Below, one piece after another: positions 8,732-15,650 of a stretch of 64,000 nt of DNA. The notes below the pieces were generated by a model. It saw only the letters and a list, made by a program, of their open reading frames with translations, did no database searches and was not told the DNA's origin. The position numbers were made by a program, and so were the translations under genes. The DNA lies in the NCBI RefSeq assembly GCF_000018945.1, contig NC_011978.1:310001-374000 (forward strand). The letters are read 5' to 3'. The stretch is from Thermotoga neapolitana DSM 4359. Lineage in GTDB: Bacteria > Thermotogota > Thermotogae > Thermotogales > Thermotogaceae. The first letter of the stretch is position 1, and every line of letters starts with the position of its first letter.

Positions 8732-9744
8732 TTCACCTTCACCCCCAGGGCATCAGCGAGTTTCTTCATTTCCTGAACCAGTTCCTTGAAGAGCTCGAAG
8801 TCAAGACTCTGTTTTCCATCCGAAAGTGCCTTCTCCGGCTCCGGATGAACCTCCACAATGATTCCATGAGCTCCAACCGCTATAGCGGCCCGGGAGAGTG
8901 GAATAACGAGGTCTCTTCTTCCCCCAGAGTGGCTCGGATCCACCAGAATGGGAAGATGGGATTCCTTTCTGATTATAGGAACAGCGGATATATCGAGTGT
9001 GTTCCTCGTGGCCTTTTCGAACGTTCTGATTCCCCTTTCACACAGTATGATCTTCGTGTTTCCAGAGTTTGCGATGTATTCAGCGGAGAGAAGGAACTCT
9101 TCGATGGTGTTCATGAAACCCCTTTTCAGAAGAACGGGTTTGTTGTAGCTTCCCGCTTTAGAGAGCAATCTGAAGTTCTGAGCGTTTCTCGCTCCTATCT
9201 GAATGATATCAGCGTACTCGGCCACTTTTGGAAGATCGTCTTCTCCGAGAGCCTCCGTCACCACGTACATACCGTACTTGTCGGCAGCTTCTCTCAGGTA
9301 CTCCAACCCTTTCTCTCCGAGTCCTTGGAAAGAGTAAGGAGATGTTCGAGGCTTGTAAGCCCCTCCCCTCAAAACCTTGACACCGAGTTCGCTCAAAAAG
9401 TGCGCGGTTTCCATGAGCATTTCCCTGCCCTCAACTGAGCACGGTCCCGCTATGATGGTGAAGTAGCCGTTTCCTATCTTCACATCTCCGAGGTCGATCA
9501 CCGTGTCCTCCGGATGGAACTCACGAGAGACGAGTTTGTAAGGCTTGAGCACCCTCACAACGCTTTCCACACAGTCCAAAGATTCGAACTTGTCCGCCAC
9601 CACGTACCTATCGTCCCCGATGATCCCAATAACCGTTCTTTCCTGACCTTTGGAAATGTGACACTTCAAGTTGTAACTCTCAGCCAACTTCACCACCTTC
9701 CTTATATCTTCTTCTGTGGAACCGGGTTTCAAAACGACTATCAT
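8728..9744 (-). CDS. aroF: 3-deoxy-7-phosphoheptulonate (DAHP) synthase
   Basis: First step of aromatic biosynthesis: condenses PEP and erythrose 4-phosphate. 338 residues: an N-terminal ferredoxin-like regulatory domain (about 1-65) and a catalytic barrel with the metal-cysteine motif AGPCSVE near residue 96, the PEP-binding KPRTSPYSFQG near 127, and DPSHSGGRRDLV near 269. This is the type I-beta layout, in which the N-terminal domain mediates tyrosine/phenylalanine feedback in T. maritima (knowledge of the family). The ATG at 9744 follows AGGAGGTGGTAGATCT. A longer frame to 9870 would read through the terminator hairpin and is rejected. It is the first structural gene after the leader-peptide attenuator. 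Confidence 0.96.
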   Translation of the reverse strand: MIVVLKPGSTEEDIRKVVKLAESYNLKCHISKGQERTVIGIIGDDRYVVADKFESLDCVESVVRVLKPYKLVSREFHPEDTVIDLGDVKIGNGYFTIIAGPCSVEGREMLMETAHFLSELGVKVLRGGAYKPRTSPYSFQGLGEKGLEYLREAADKYGMYVVTEALGEDDLPKVAEYADIIQIGARNAQNFRLLSKAGSYNKPVLLKRGFMNTIEEFLLSAEYIANSGNTKIILCERGIRTFEKATRNTLDISAVPIIRKESHLPILVDPSHSGGRRDLVIPLSRAAIAVGAHGIIVEVHPEPEKALSDGKQSLDFELFKELVQEMKKLADALGVKVN

Positions 9745-9776
9745 AGATCTACCACCTCCTACGGGATTTTGGTAAT

Positions 9777-9881
9777 AAAAAAAGGGCTCCGCTGCCCGGA
9801 GCCCTTCAGTGTTTTCTATCGCTCCGGGCAGATACCGAAAGAGGCACCTGCCCGGAGCGGTCGCACTCACGGACAGGTGCC
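9777..9881 (-). promoter_or_regulatory. Transcription attenuator of the aro operon
   Basis: Five RNA segments in minus-strand order form competing stems. Arm 1 (9881-9871, GGCACCTGTCC) pairs with arm 2a (9853-9843, GGGCAGGTGCC). Arm 2 (9858-9848, GCTCCGGGCAG) pairs perfectly over 11 bp with arm 3 (9831-9821, CTGCCCGGAGC). Arm 3 also pairs perfectly with arm 4 (9802-9792), which has the same sequence as arm 2. Arm 4 as GGGCTCCG (9804-9797) with arm 5 CGGAGCCC (9791-9784), followed by seven T, is an intrinsic terminator. If the ribosome stalls on the leader's aromatic codons, arm 1 stays free, 1:2 forms, 3:4 blocks the terminator and aroF is read. If it reaches the stop, arm 1 is covered, 2:3 forms and the terminator folds. 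The pairing is seen; the mechanism is inferred. Confidence 0.9.
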
Positions 9882-9950
9882 CCTGTTAAACCAAAAGTAA
9901 TAATAATTGTGTTCAATCGATTTGAGACATATTATTCTTCCACATCGCAT
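9867..9950 (-). CDS. Aromatic leader peptide of the aro operon (27 aa)
   Basis: A short ORF of 27 codons starts at ATG with AGGGGTGA six bases upstream and ends in TGA. Codons 16-21 are TAT TAT TAC TTT TGG TTT, i.e. YYYFWF, all three aromatic amino acids in one run. Its last codons overlap arm 1 of the attenuator, so ribosome position can decide RNA folding. With a normal ribosome footprint a stall at the three Tyr codons leaves arm 1 (codon 24 onward) fully free, while a stall at the last Phe would partly cover it. Tyrosine may therefore be the main signal (inference). The peptide itself probably has no other function. Confidence 0.9.
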   Translation of the reverse strand: MRCGRIICLKSIEHNYYYFWFNRGTCP

Positions 9951-9975
9951 AACCTTTCACCCCTGTTTGGTTACT

Positions 9976-10004
9976 ATTCTAACAAACAACGCTGGAAAAA
10001 TCAA
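9976..10004 (-). promoter_or_regulatory. Promoter of the aro operon
   Basis: On the minus strand, -35 TTGATT (9999-10004) and -10 TAGAAT (9976-9981) have a 17-bp spacer. The expected RNA start is about 20 bases before the leader-peptide ATG. The -35 overlaps the stop codon of the upstream exporter gene (10001-10003). No terminator separates the two units, so some read-through into the attenuator is possible. Confidence 0.75.
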
Positions 10005-11242
10005 GTGGGAAGCTCTTTTCCCCTCAAAGCTACCAGAAGCAGCACAGCGACCAGAAAAGAAAGCGCTCCGACAATATAGTAAAGAAAATGGACCGGTACT
10101 CTATCAACGAGGTATCCGTAGAGAACCGATCCGAGCGGAGTGACTCCGTTTGCCACGAGAATGAGGAAAGAAAAGGCCCTCGCTCTGATGTGAGAAGGTG
10201 TCATCCTTTGAAACGCGGTGTCCAGAGGAACGTTGATGATAGGATTCAAAAAACCCATTATCAGGAAAGTGATGAAGAACAACGAGAAGATGACCAGCCT
10301 GCTCAAAGAAAAATCAGGCATGACAAGAAAACCAAGGAAGACGATGGGAAGTTCAAAAAGAAAGATAGAAATCTTCATGGCCTTCCACATGTTCTTCTTT
10401 GACAGGTACGATGCGATCAGAAAGTTCCCAAGAAGCGCCCCTAAGGTGAAGGAAGTCTCCAGGAAACCAAATTCCTGAGCCGAAAATTTCATCACTTCCC
10501 TGATCGTGTAAGGATACACCACCATGAACAGCGGAGAGATGAGCAGATTCAGAAAAAGTGCGAAGATCAAAATGGTTCGTATGAGTTCGTGGTTCCAGAT
10601 GAAGAGAAATCCTTCTTTGAGATCTTCAAGAATCTGAGAGAATTTTGCTGGCTTTTTCTCCACCTTTCGGCTGTAAACGATGAAGATCTCACTGATGGCA
10701 GAGAGGACAAAAGACACTCCATTCACAAGAAAAACGATCGCTATACCGTAGAATCCGTAGATCACTCCTCCCAGTGCGGGGCCCAGGATCTGTGGAAAGA
10801 TCCTCACCATACCCATGATGGAGTTGGCTCTCATGAGAAAATCCTGAGGAACGATATCGGGAAACATCGCACCTGTCGGTATATCGAAGAGATTGTCCAT
10901 GACAGCCATCGCTATCTGAGAAACGTAGAGAACGGGAAGGGTGACGGAGTTTCTGAACGCAAGAAGGGCCAGAAAACAGATGAGAAATCCCCTCAGAAAA
11001 TCCATCGAGACCATGAGAAACTTTCTGTCTCCCCTGTCTCCCACGATCCCGGCTATGGGTGTGAAAAGGATCCTCGGAACCATGTAGGCTACGGTCATCA
11101 GAGCAACAGCAGATCCGGAGTGTGTCAGATCCAGTACAAAAAGAGGAATCGCAACCGCCTGAATGGAACTTCCAAGAATCGATACGAACCTTCCGAGGGC
11201 AAGAAGGAAGAAGTTCCTCTTCCAGTGTAAGAGCTCATTCAC
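10001..11242 (-). CDS. Major facilitator superfamily transporter
   Basis: Polytopic membrane protein of 413 residues with about twelve hydrophobic helices. The loop after helix 2 reads GIVGDRGDRKFLM, the MFS loop 2-3 signature (G-x-x-x-D-R-x-x-R). It resembles the drug/macrolide-efflux (DHA3) branch, and the substrate is unknown. The start is a GTG with GAGGAGGGAG upstream. A nearby ATG is out of frame. It is the last gene of a four-gene unit behind a DUF2089 protein, a bactofilin-like protein and a 58-residue membrane peptide. Its stop codon is part of the aro promoter. Confidence 0.88.
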   Translation of the reverse strand: MNELLHWKRNFFLLALGRFVSILGSSIQAVAIPLFVLDLTHSGSAVALMTVAYMVPRILFTPIAGIVGDRGDRKFLMVSMDFLRGFLICFLALLAFRNSVTLPVLYVSQIAMAVMDNLFDIPTGAMFPDIVPQDFLMRANSIMGMVRIFPQILGPALGGVIYGFYGIAIVFLVNGVSFVLSAISEIFIVYSRKVEKKPAKFSQILEDLKEGFLFIWNHELIRTILIFALFLNLLISPLFMVVYPYTIREVMKFSAQEFGFLETSFTLGALLGNFLIASYLSKKNMWKAMKISIFLFELPIVFLGFLVMPDFSLSRLVIFSLFFITFLIMGFLNPIINVPLDTAFQRMTPSHIRARAFSFLILVANGVTPLGSVLYGYLVDRVPVHFLYYIVGALSFLVAVLLLVALRGKELPT

Positions 11243-11254
11243 AGTACTCCCTCC

Positions 11255-11431
11255 TCATCGATCCTGAAGACTTCCAGGTACCATTGCACTGGATGTTTCT
11301 GTGACACCCAGTTCCCAAACCGCCGGTGAAGATGAAGCTGTCTCTACAGGAGAAAAAAACAGCACATACAGCCATATCAAAGAAAACAACATCACCACAA
11401 GAATCGTCGAAACCATCAGATACACCTTCAT
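11255..11431 (-). CDS. Small single-span membrane peptide (58 aa)
   Basis: I do not recognise this ORF, but it looks real. It starts with ATG preceded by AAGGAGTGAT at good spacing, begins 6 bp after the stop of the upstream gene, and ends 12 bp before the GTG of the exporter. The N-terminal MKVYLMVSTILVVMLFSLIW and following residues to about 27 form one uninterrupted hydrophobic segment, followed by a Ser/Thr/Ala-rich tail. It could be a small membrane subunit or a signal-anchored peptide linked to the exporter or the bactofilin-like protein. An overlapping frame (11235-11441) is rejected because it lacks this ribosome site and hydrophobic pattern. Confidence 0.65.
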   Translation of the reverse strand: MKVYLMVSTILVVMLFSLIWLYVLFFSPVETASSSPAVWELGVTETSSAMVPGSLQDR

Positions 11432-11437
11432 GGAAGA

Positions 11438-11938
11438 TCACTCCTTTCCTTCGACCTTCTTCTTGGAAGAAACAGAGATGTTACTGATGAAAGGAGAGAC
11501 CATTTTCAAAATACCGCTGACGAAGAAGTTCGATATCCTCGCGATATCACCTTCCACCACCGGCGTTTTCCCTGATTCTTTGACACCGACGAGAGCGAGA
11601 TCTCCCTTCACCGTTCCTCCATCGAATTCGATCTTTCCGCCGATGACGGCAAGATCACCTTCCACCTCTCCGGAAAAGAACGTTTCACAGTTGATGAGCG
11701 CAAGATCTCCTTTGATTTTTCCCCTTATGATCGCTTTCTTTTTAGAAAGGACGAGATCTTCTTCCACTATCTCGTTTTCGCCGAGGATGTAGTCGCCCTC
11801 CCGTTCAGAAAAATCACCTTTTGGCCCGATTTCTTCTCTTTCCTTTTCCTGTACCGCCTTTATCAGCATCTCCCCTTCTTCTGGACTGATTTCTTCCCTT
11901 GCCACAGCTTCCAGGATCTTTCTGATCTCCTCAGACAT
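11438..11938 (-). CDS. Bactofilin-like polymer-forming protein with N-terminal SHOCT-like helix pair
   Basis: 166 residues. Residues 1-30 (EEIRKILEAVAREEISPEEGEMLIKAV) resemble the short helical bundle found at ends of bacterial membrane-associated regulators. From about residue 45 the chain shows regular short glycine-turn repeats (GDYILGENEIVEEDLVL, GKIKGDLALINCE, GEVEGDLAVIGGK, GTVKGDLALVGVK, VVEGDIARISN), the pattern of a right-handed beta-helix as in bactofilins. No signal peptide was seen. It overlaps the upstream DUF2089 gene by 8 bp. A cytoskeletal or scaffolding role is inferred from the fold pattern only. Confidence 0.7.
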   Translation of the reverse strand: MSEEIRKILEAVAREEISPEEGEMLIKAVQEKEREEIGPKGDFSEREGDYILGENEIVEEDLVLSKKKAIIRGKIKGDLALINCETFFSGEVEGDLAVIGGKIEFDGGTVKGDLALVGVKESGKTPVVEGDIARISNFFVSGILKMVSPFISNISVSSKKKVEGKE

Positions 11939-12314
11939 CGCTCTCTCCTCCTTTTTTCCTCTTCTTCAGAATTTCCAAAGCTTCCTCAACGCTGATCTTC
12001 CCTTCTTTCACCTGCTTGAAGAGATCCTCTTCTGCAGCTTCTTCCTCTACTTCTCCAAGGGGTTGGAGATTCATCTTCTCCAGGATTCTCTCCAGCTTCC
12101 CCCTCAAGGCGAAATAGCCCTGTCCTGTGTAACGCTCTATCTCCTTCAAATTCCCACGCGCCTTGAAGAATAGAATCACGAACTCGAGTTCATCTTTGTC
12201 GAGAAAATCGAACGGGCTCGCTTTGAAATGTCCCCGCACAGTGACATCGTCTCTTTTGCAGTGAAGCTCTGTAACTATCATTTCTTTTCCGCAGACCGGA
12301 CACTTGGGCAACAT
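11931..12314 (-). CDS. DUF2089-family protein, zinc ribbon plus HTH-like region
   Basis: 127 residues. The N-terminus CPVCGKEMIVTELHCKR (residues 5-21) gives half of a zinc ribbon (C-P-x-C) plus a third cysteine. Residues about 40-85 (DELEFVILFFKARGNLKEIERYTGQGYFALRGKLERIL) match the DUF2089 helix-turn-helix pattern, normally written GNLKEVERELGISYPTVRNRL. The C-terminal tail (about 95-120) repeats the helical motif EGKISVEEALEILKKRK, also found at the start of the next gene's product. A regulatory role, possibly of its own operon, is inferred. The promoter at 12337-12366 has repeated AAAATATTT elements that could be its target. Confidence 0.75.
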   Translation of the reverse strand: MLPKCPVCGKEMIVTELHCKRDDVTVRGHFKASPFDFLDKDELEFVILFFKARGNLKEIERYTGQGYFALRGKLERILEKMNLQPLGEVEEEAAEEDLFKQVKEGKISVEEALEILKKRKKGGESDV

Positions 12315-12336
12315 ATTTTGTCACCTCCTGCAAAAT

Positions 12337-12366
12337 ATTTTAGACTAGCACCAAATATTTTGTCAA
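12337..12366 (-). promoter_or_regulatory. Promoter of the DUF2089-exporter operon with repeated AT motif
   Basis: On the minus strand, consensus -35 TTGACA (12361-12366) and -10 TAAAAT (12337-12342) are 18 bp apart. The sequence CAAAATATTT or its near copy occurs three times, overlapping the -35, the -10 and the ribosome site/start codon. This layout suits an autorepressor operator. Confidence 0.65.
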
Positions 12367-12529
12367 GTCCCCAAAAATTTTTCTGTGAGGATTCTTATTG
12401 CTCCCTTCTTCACCGTGAAATGAGTCTTTCTTTACATATAATTAGCGTTACCTTATTTGACTCTTAATCTCCCGATGATACACTTACACATGAAAAATGA
12501 GAGTAATTCTCAAAAAGGAGGTGAGGAAA

Positions 12530-12604
12530 ATGTTAGTGTTGATACCGGTAGATGTGTTGATTTCGATCCACAATGAAAAGATAAAGCAACCTCAAAAGAA
12601 ATAA
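12530..12604 (+). CDS. Tiny ORF (24 aa), possible leader peptide
   Basis: ATG preceded by AAAAAGGAGGTGAGGAAA, one of the strongest ribosome sites in the window, opens a 24-codon frame beginning MLVLIPVDVLISIH and ending in a basic KIKQPQKK. A candidate promoter is TTGACT (12457-12462) with TACACT (12479-12484), spacer 16. A small inverted repeat TGAGA/TCTCA precedes the ribosome site. An intrinsic terminator follows 35 bp after the stop. It could be a leader peptide for the downstream operon, a micropeptide, or part of a small RNA. No run of one amino acid suggests an attenuator signal. Confidence 0.45.
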   Translation: MLVLIPVDVLISIHNEKIKQPQKK

Positions 12605-12638
12605 GTACCGTGCCCCTGCGTCCCTATTTTTTAACCAG

Positions 12639-12661
12639 GCCTCGAAACGAGGCTTTTTTTG
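12639..12661 (+). terminator. Intrinsic terminator upstream of the radical-SAM/pyr operon
   Basis: GCCTCG-AAA-CGAGGC followed by eight T. It lies 24 bp before the GTG of the next gene. It may simply end the short upstream transcript or act as an attenuator. No obvious competing stem was found. Confidence 0.85.
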
Positions 12662-12685
12662 TTTTAAAATACATAGGGTGATACT

Positions 12686-14389
12686 GTGTTTCTTCCCACA
12701 ACACGTGAGGAAATGAAAAAATTAGGCTGGAGAGAGCTCGATGTCATTCTTGTCACAGGCGACGCTTATGTGGATCATCCCTCCTTCGGTGTTGCCCTCA
12801 TCGGTCATTATCTCGTCTCTCACGGCTTCAAAGTGGGAATCATAGCTCAGCCGGACTGGAGAACAGAAAAAGACATCACACGTCTTGGAAGGCCTCGTCT
12901 TTTCTTCGGTGTCACCGCTGGAAACGTTGACTCGATGGTGGCGAATTACACGGCCTCGAAGAAAAAAAGAAAAACGGACGACTACACACCGGGTGGATCT
13001 GGTGGAAAAAGACCCGACAGGGCAACCATCGTCTATACGAATCTCATCAAGAGATTCTTCCCGGAAGTTCCCGTTGTCCTTGGTGGATTGGAAGCGAGCC
13101 TCAGAAGGTTCGCACATTACGACTGGTGGAGCGAAAAGGTGAGAAAATCCATCCTCGTCGATTCAAAGGCGGATCTCCTCGTCTATGGAATGGGTGAGAA
13201 GGCAGTTCTTGAGATCGCACAGATTCTTTCCAGAACAGGTGATATAGAAAAGTGCAAAAGTGTTCGTGGAGTTGTCTGGTGGGCCTCTCAAAAACCTGAA
13301 GAAGGTATCGAACTGCCCTCCTACGATGAAATCTCAGAAAATCCCGAAAAATACGCCGAAGCGTTGAAACTTCAAACTTGGTACACTGATCCATACAAGA
13401 ACATTCTGATCTACCAGAAACAGGACACAAGATATGTTGTTCAGAATCCCCCGCAACTTCCACTTTCCCAGGAGGAACTCGACCGGCTCTACCTTCTTCC
13501 TTTCGAAAGAGAAGTTCATCCCTTCTACGCAAAGATGGGAAGAGTGAAGGCGATAGAAACGGTGAAGTTCTCGATAACGGCCGTGAGAGGTTGTTTCGGA
13601 AGCTGTTCTTTCTGCGCCCTCACACAGCACCAGACGACCCACGTTTCCTACCGCAGCAAAGATTCCATTCTCGAAGAAGTGAGGATCCTCACAAAGAAAA
13701 AGGATTTCAAAGGTACCATCACGGATGTTGGAGGGCCGACTGCGAACCTCTACGGTTCGAGCTGTTCCATCAGAGAAACGAAAGGACAGTGCCAGAAGTT
13801 CTGTTTGTATCCCAGCGTGTGCAAGATTGTCCGACCGAACCATGACGAATTCATCTCTCTTCTCGAGTCGATCAGGAAAATACCAGGTGTCAGAAACGTC
13901 TTTGTCTCTTCCGGGATCAGGCACGACTTCGTCCTTGCCGAAAAAGATCCAGACGTCTTCATAAGGGAACTCGTGAAGTACACCCCGGGACAGCTGAAAC
14001 TCGCCCCCGAACACGCTCATCCAAAGGTGCTATCTCTGATGAGAAAACCGCCTGTGGAACTGTTCCTCGAGTTCAAAAAACGCTTTGAAACACTTGCAAA
14101 GAAGATGGGAAAGAGAAAGTACGTGATCGGCTACTTCATAGTGGGACATCCGGGAGAAGGCTGGAGGGAGAACAATTACTTGAGAGACTTCATACTCAAA
14201 CACCTCGGGTACTTTCCTCAGCAGATCCAGATATTCACACCTACTCCCGGAACGGTGAGCACCGCGATGTACTACTCTGGTTTGGATCCCTTCACAGGTG
14301 AAAAGGTTCACGTCGAAAGATCGCTGAAGGTAAGAAACAAGATGAAGGAGAACGTGCTGTTCAAAAAGAAGGGGAGGGAAAAGAGATGA
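12686..14389 (+). CDS. YgiQ-family radical SAM protein
   Basis: 567 residues. The N-terminal region resembles a cobalamin-binding-like domain (DAYVDHPSFGVALIGHYL near residue 26, GLEASLRRFAHYDWWS near 133), as in the UPF0313/YgiQ family. The radical-SAM iron-sulfur motif is C-X3-C-X2-C in AVRGCFGSCSFCALTQHQ, near residue 302. Further family segments are GGPTANLYGS near 350 and the cysteine-rich CQKFCLYPSVCKI near 371. The biochemical reaction of the family is not established to my knowledge. The start is GTG with AGGGTGAT upstream. It overlaps the next gene by 4 bp and heads the unit containing the pyrimidine genes. Why it sits there is unclear. Confidence 0.9.
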   Translation: MFLPTTREEMKKLGWRELDVILVTGDAYVDHPSFGVALIGHYLVSHGFKVGIIAQPDWRTEKDITRLGRPRLFFGVTAGNVDSMVANYTASKKKRKTDDYTPGGSGGKRPDRATIVYTNLIKRFFPEVPVVLGGLEASLRRFAHYDWWSEKVRKSILVDSKADLLVYGMGEKAVLEIAQILSRTGDIEKCKSVRGVVWWASQKPEEGIELPSYDEISENPEKYAEALKLQTWYTDPYKNILIYQKQDTRYVVQNPPQLPLSQEELDRLYLLPFEREVHPFYAKMGRVKAIETVKFSITAVRGCFGSCSFCALTQHQTTHVSYRSKDSILEEVRILTKKKDFKGTITDVGGPTANLYGSSCSIRETKGQCQKFCLYPSVCKIVRPNHDEFISLLESIRKIPGVRNVFVSSGIRHDFVLAEKDPDVFIRELVKYTPGQLKLAPEHAHPKVLSLMRKPPVELFLEFKKRFETLAKKMGKRKYVIGYFIVGHPGEGWRENNYLRDFILKHLGYFPQQIQIFTPTPGTVSTAMYYSGLDPFTGEKVHVERSLKVRNKMKENVLFKKKGREKR

Positions 14390-15624
14390 AACTCACTGTC
14401 TTCCTTTCGCTCTTTCTCGGTGTGATGGTGTTTGGTGCCTTCGATCAGGAAGCGTTTCTCTTCGTTCAACATCTCACCTCTGAAAACTTCGAATCGGCTT
14501 TGAATATGTGTTCCAATCAGGTAAAAGCACAGCTCAGTGTCCAGAGTCTTTCAAACATCTGGAACTCTCTGAAAGCACAGCTCAGTGACTTCAGAGAAAT
14601 CGCTGGATACGAGAAAATCATCCAGGCTGAATACGAGATCTACAACTTCACTCTGAAGTTCGACAGAGGAGAAATCTCAGCACTTGTCACCATGGACAGA
14701 GAAGGAAAAGTCGCCGGACTCTTCTTCAAACAGGCTACAAAGACAGAGTACGAACTTCCAGACTACGTGGACCCGGAGAGCTTTGAGGAGAAGGATATCA
14801 CCGTGAACGGCCTTCCCGGGAAGATCACGATCCCAAAAGGAAGCGGACCGTTCCCGGCTGTTGTCCTCGTGCACGGCTCTGGACCGAACGACATGGACGA
14901 AACCATCGGTCCAAACAAGATATTCAAGGACATCGCGTACGGTCTGTCTTCGAAGGGTATCATCGTTCTCAGATACCACAAAAGAACGTTCGTCGAGAAA
15001 GTAGACCCTACCACCCTGACCGTCGAAAAAGAAGTCATAGAAGACGCACTGGAAGCGGTGAAGATACTCAAAGAGAGAAAAGACGTCTCCCGAGTTTATG
15101 TGCTGGGACACAGCCTCGGTGCGATGCTCACACCGGAGATAGCGGAAAGATCGAAGGCAGACGGTGTTGTCATGATAGCACCGCCCGCAAGACCGCTCGA
15201 AGAAGTCATGGAAGATCAGTTGAAATATCTTCAGTCTCTGGGTCTTGCAAGCAACGTAGAAGAAACTCTGAACATTCTGGAAAAACTCAAAAGAAAAGAG
15301 ATTCCTCCAGATGAATTCGTCCTTGGAGCTCCCGCGAAGTACTTTTACGATCTGAGAGAAAGAGATCCTGCTTCAATTGCGAAGAGACTAACCATCCCCA
15401 TGCTTTTGATCTTCGGCGGCAGAGACTACCAGGTGACTGAAAAGGACCAGGAGATCTGGTTGAAGGAACTTTCAGGCAGGGAAAATGTGAAAATACTCGT
15501 CTTCGACGATCTCAATCACTTGATGATTTCAGGAGAAGGAAAATCAACGCCGGTTGAATACATGAAGAAAGGTCACGTTGACAAAAGAGTAATAGATGAG
15601 ATCGCCAGGTGGATGGTAAAATAA
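14386..15624 (+). CDS. Exported alpha/beta-hydrolase with N-terminal DUF3887-like domain
   Basis: 412 residues with a signal peptide (MKLTVFLSLFLGVMVFGAF, cleavage near 18). Residues about 20-110 form a small alpha/beta domain typical of DUF3887 (repeated SVQSLSNIWNSLKAQLSDF-type helices). The rest is a serine hydrolase: oxyanion region VLVHGSGPNDMDET near 160, nucleophile elbow LGHSLGAML near 243, an acid near 350 in LLIFGGRDYQVTE, and the histidine in DDLNHLMISGEGKS near 380. Esterase or peptidase activity in the periplasm is likely; the substrate is unknown. It lies between the radical-SAM gene and the dihydroorotase, overlapping the former. Confidence 0.85.
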   Translation: MKLTVFLSLFLGVMVFGAFDQEAFLFVQHLTSENFESALNMCSNQVKAQLSVQSLSNIWNSLKAQLSDFREIAGYEKIIQAEYEIYNFTLKFDRGEISALVTMDREGKVAGLFFKQATKTEYELPDYVDPESFEEKDITVNGLPGKITIPKGSGPFPAVVLVHGSGPNDMDETIGPNKIFKDIAYGLSSKGIIVLRYHKRTFVEKVDPTTLTVEKEVIEDALEAVKILKERKDVSRVYVLGHSLGAMLTPEIAERSKADGVVMIAPPARPLEEVMEDQLKYLQSLGLASNVEETLNILEKLKRKEIPPDEFVLGAPAKYFYDLRERDPASIAKRLTIPMLLIFGGRDYQVTEKDQEIWLKELSGRENVKILVFDDLNHLMISGEGKSTPVEYMKKGHVDKRVIDEIARWMVK

Positions 15625-15650
15625 CAGGAAAGGAATTCGGAGGGAAAAGT

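Noticed and set aside
9745-9870. In-frame 42-residue N-terminal extension of DAHP synthase
   Set aside because: It would be translated from the terminator and attenuator hairpins, and a strong ribosome site precedes the ATG at 9744.
9777-9950. T-box or amino-acid riboswitch before aroF
   Set aside because: No T-box consensus or specifier stem was seen; the leader ORF with an aromatic run and the competing stems explain the region better.
11235-11441. 68-codon frame in the gap before the MFS gene
   Set aside because: The 58-codon frame at 11255-11431 in another phase has the ribosome site, hydrophobic helix and operon spacing.
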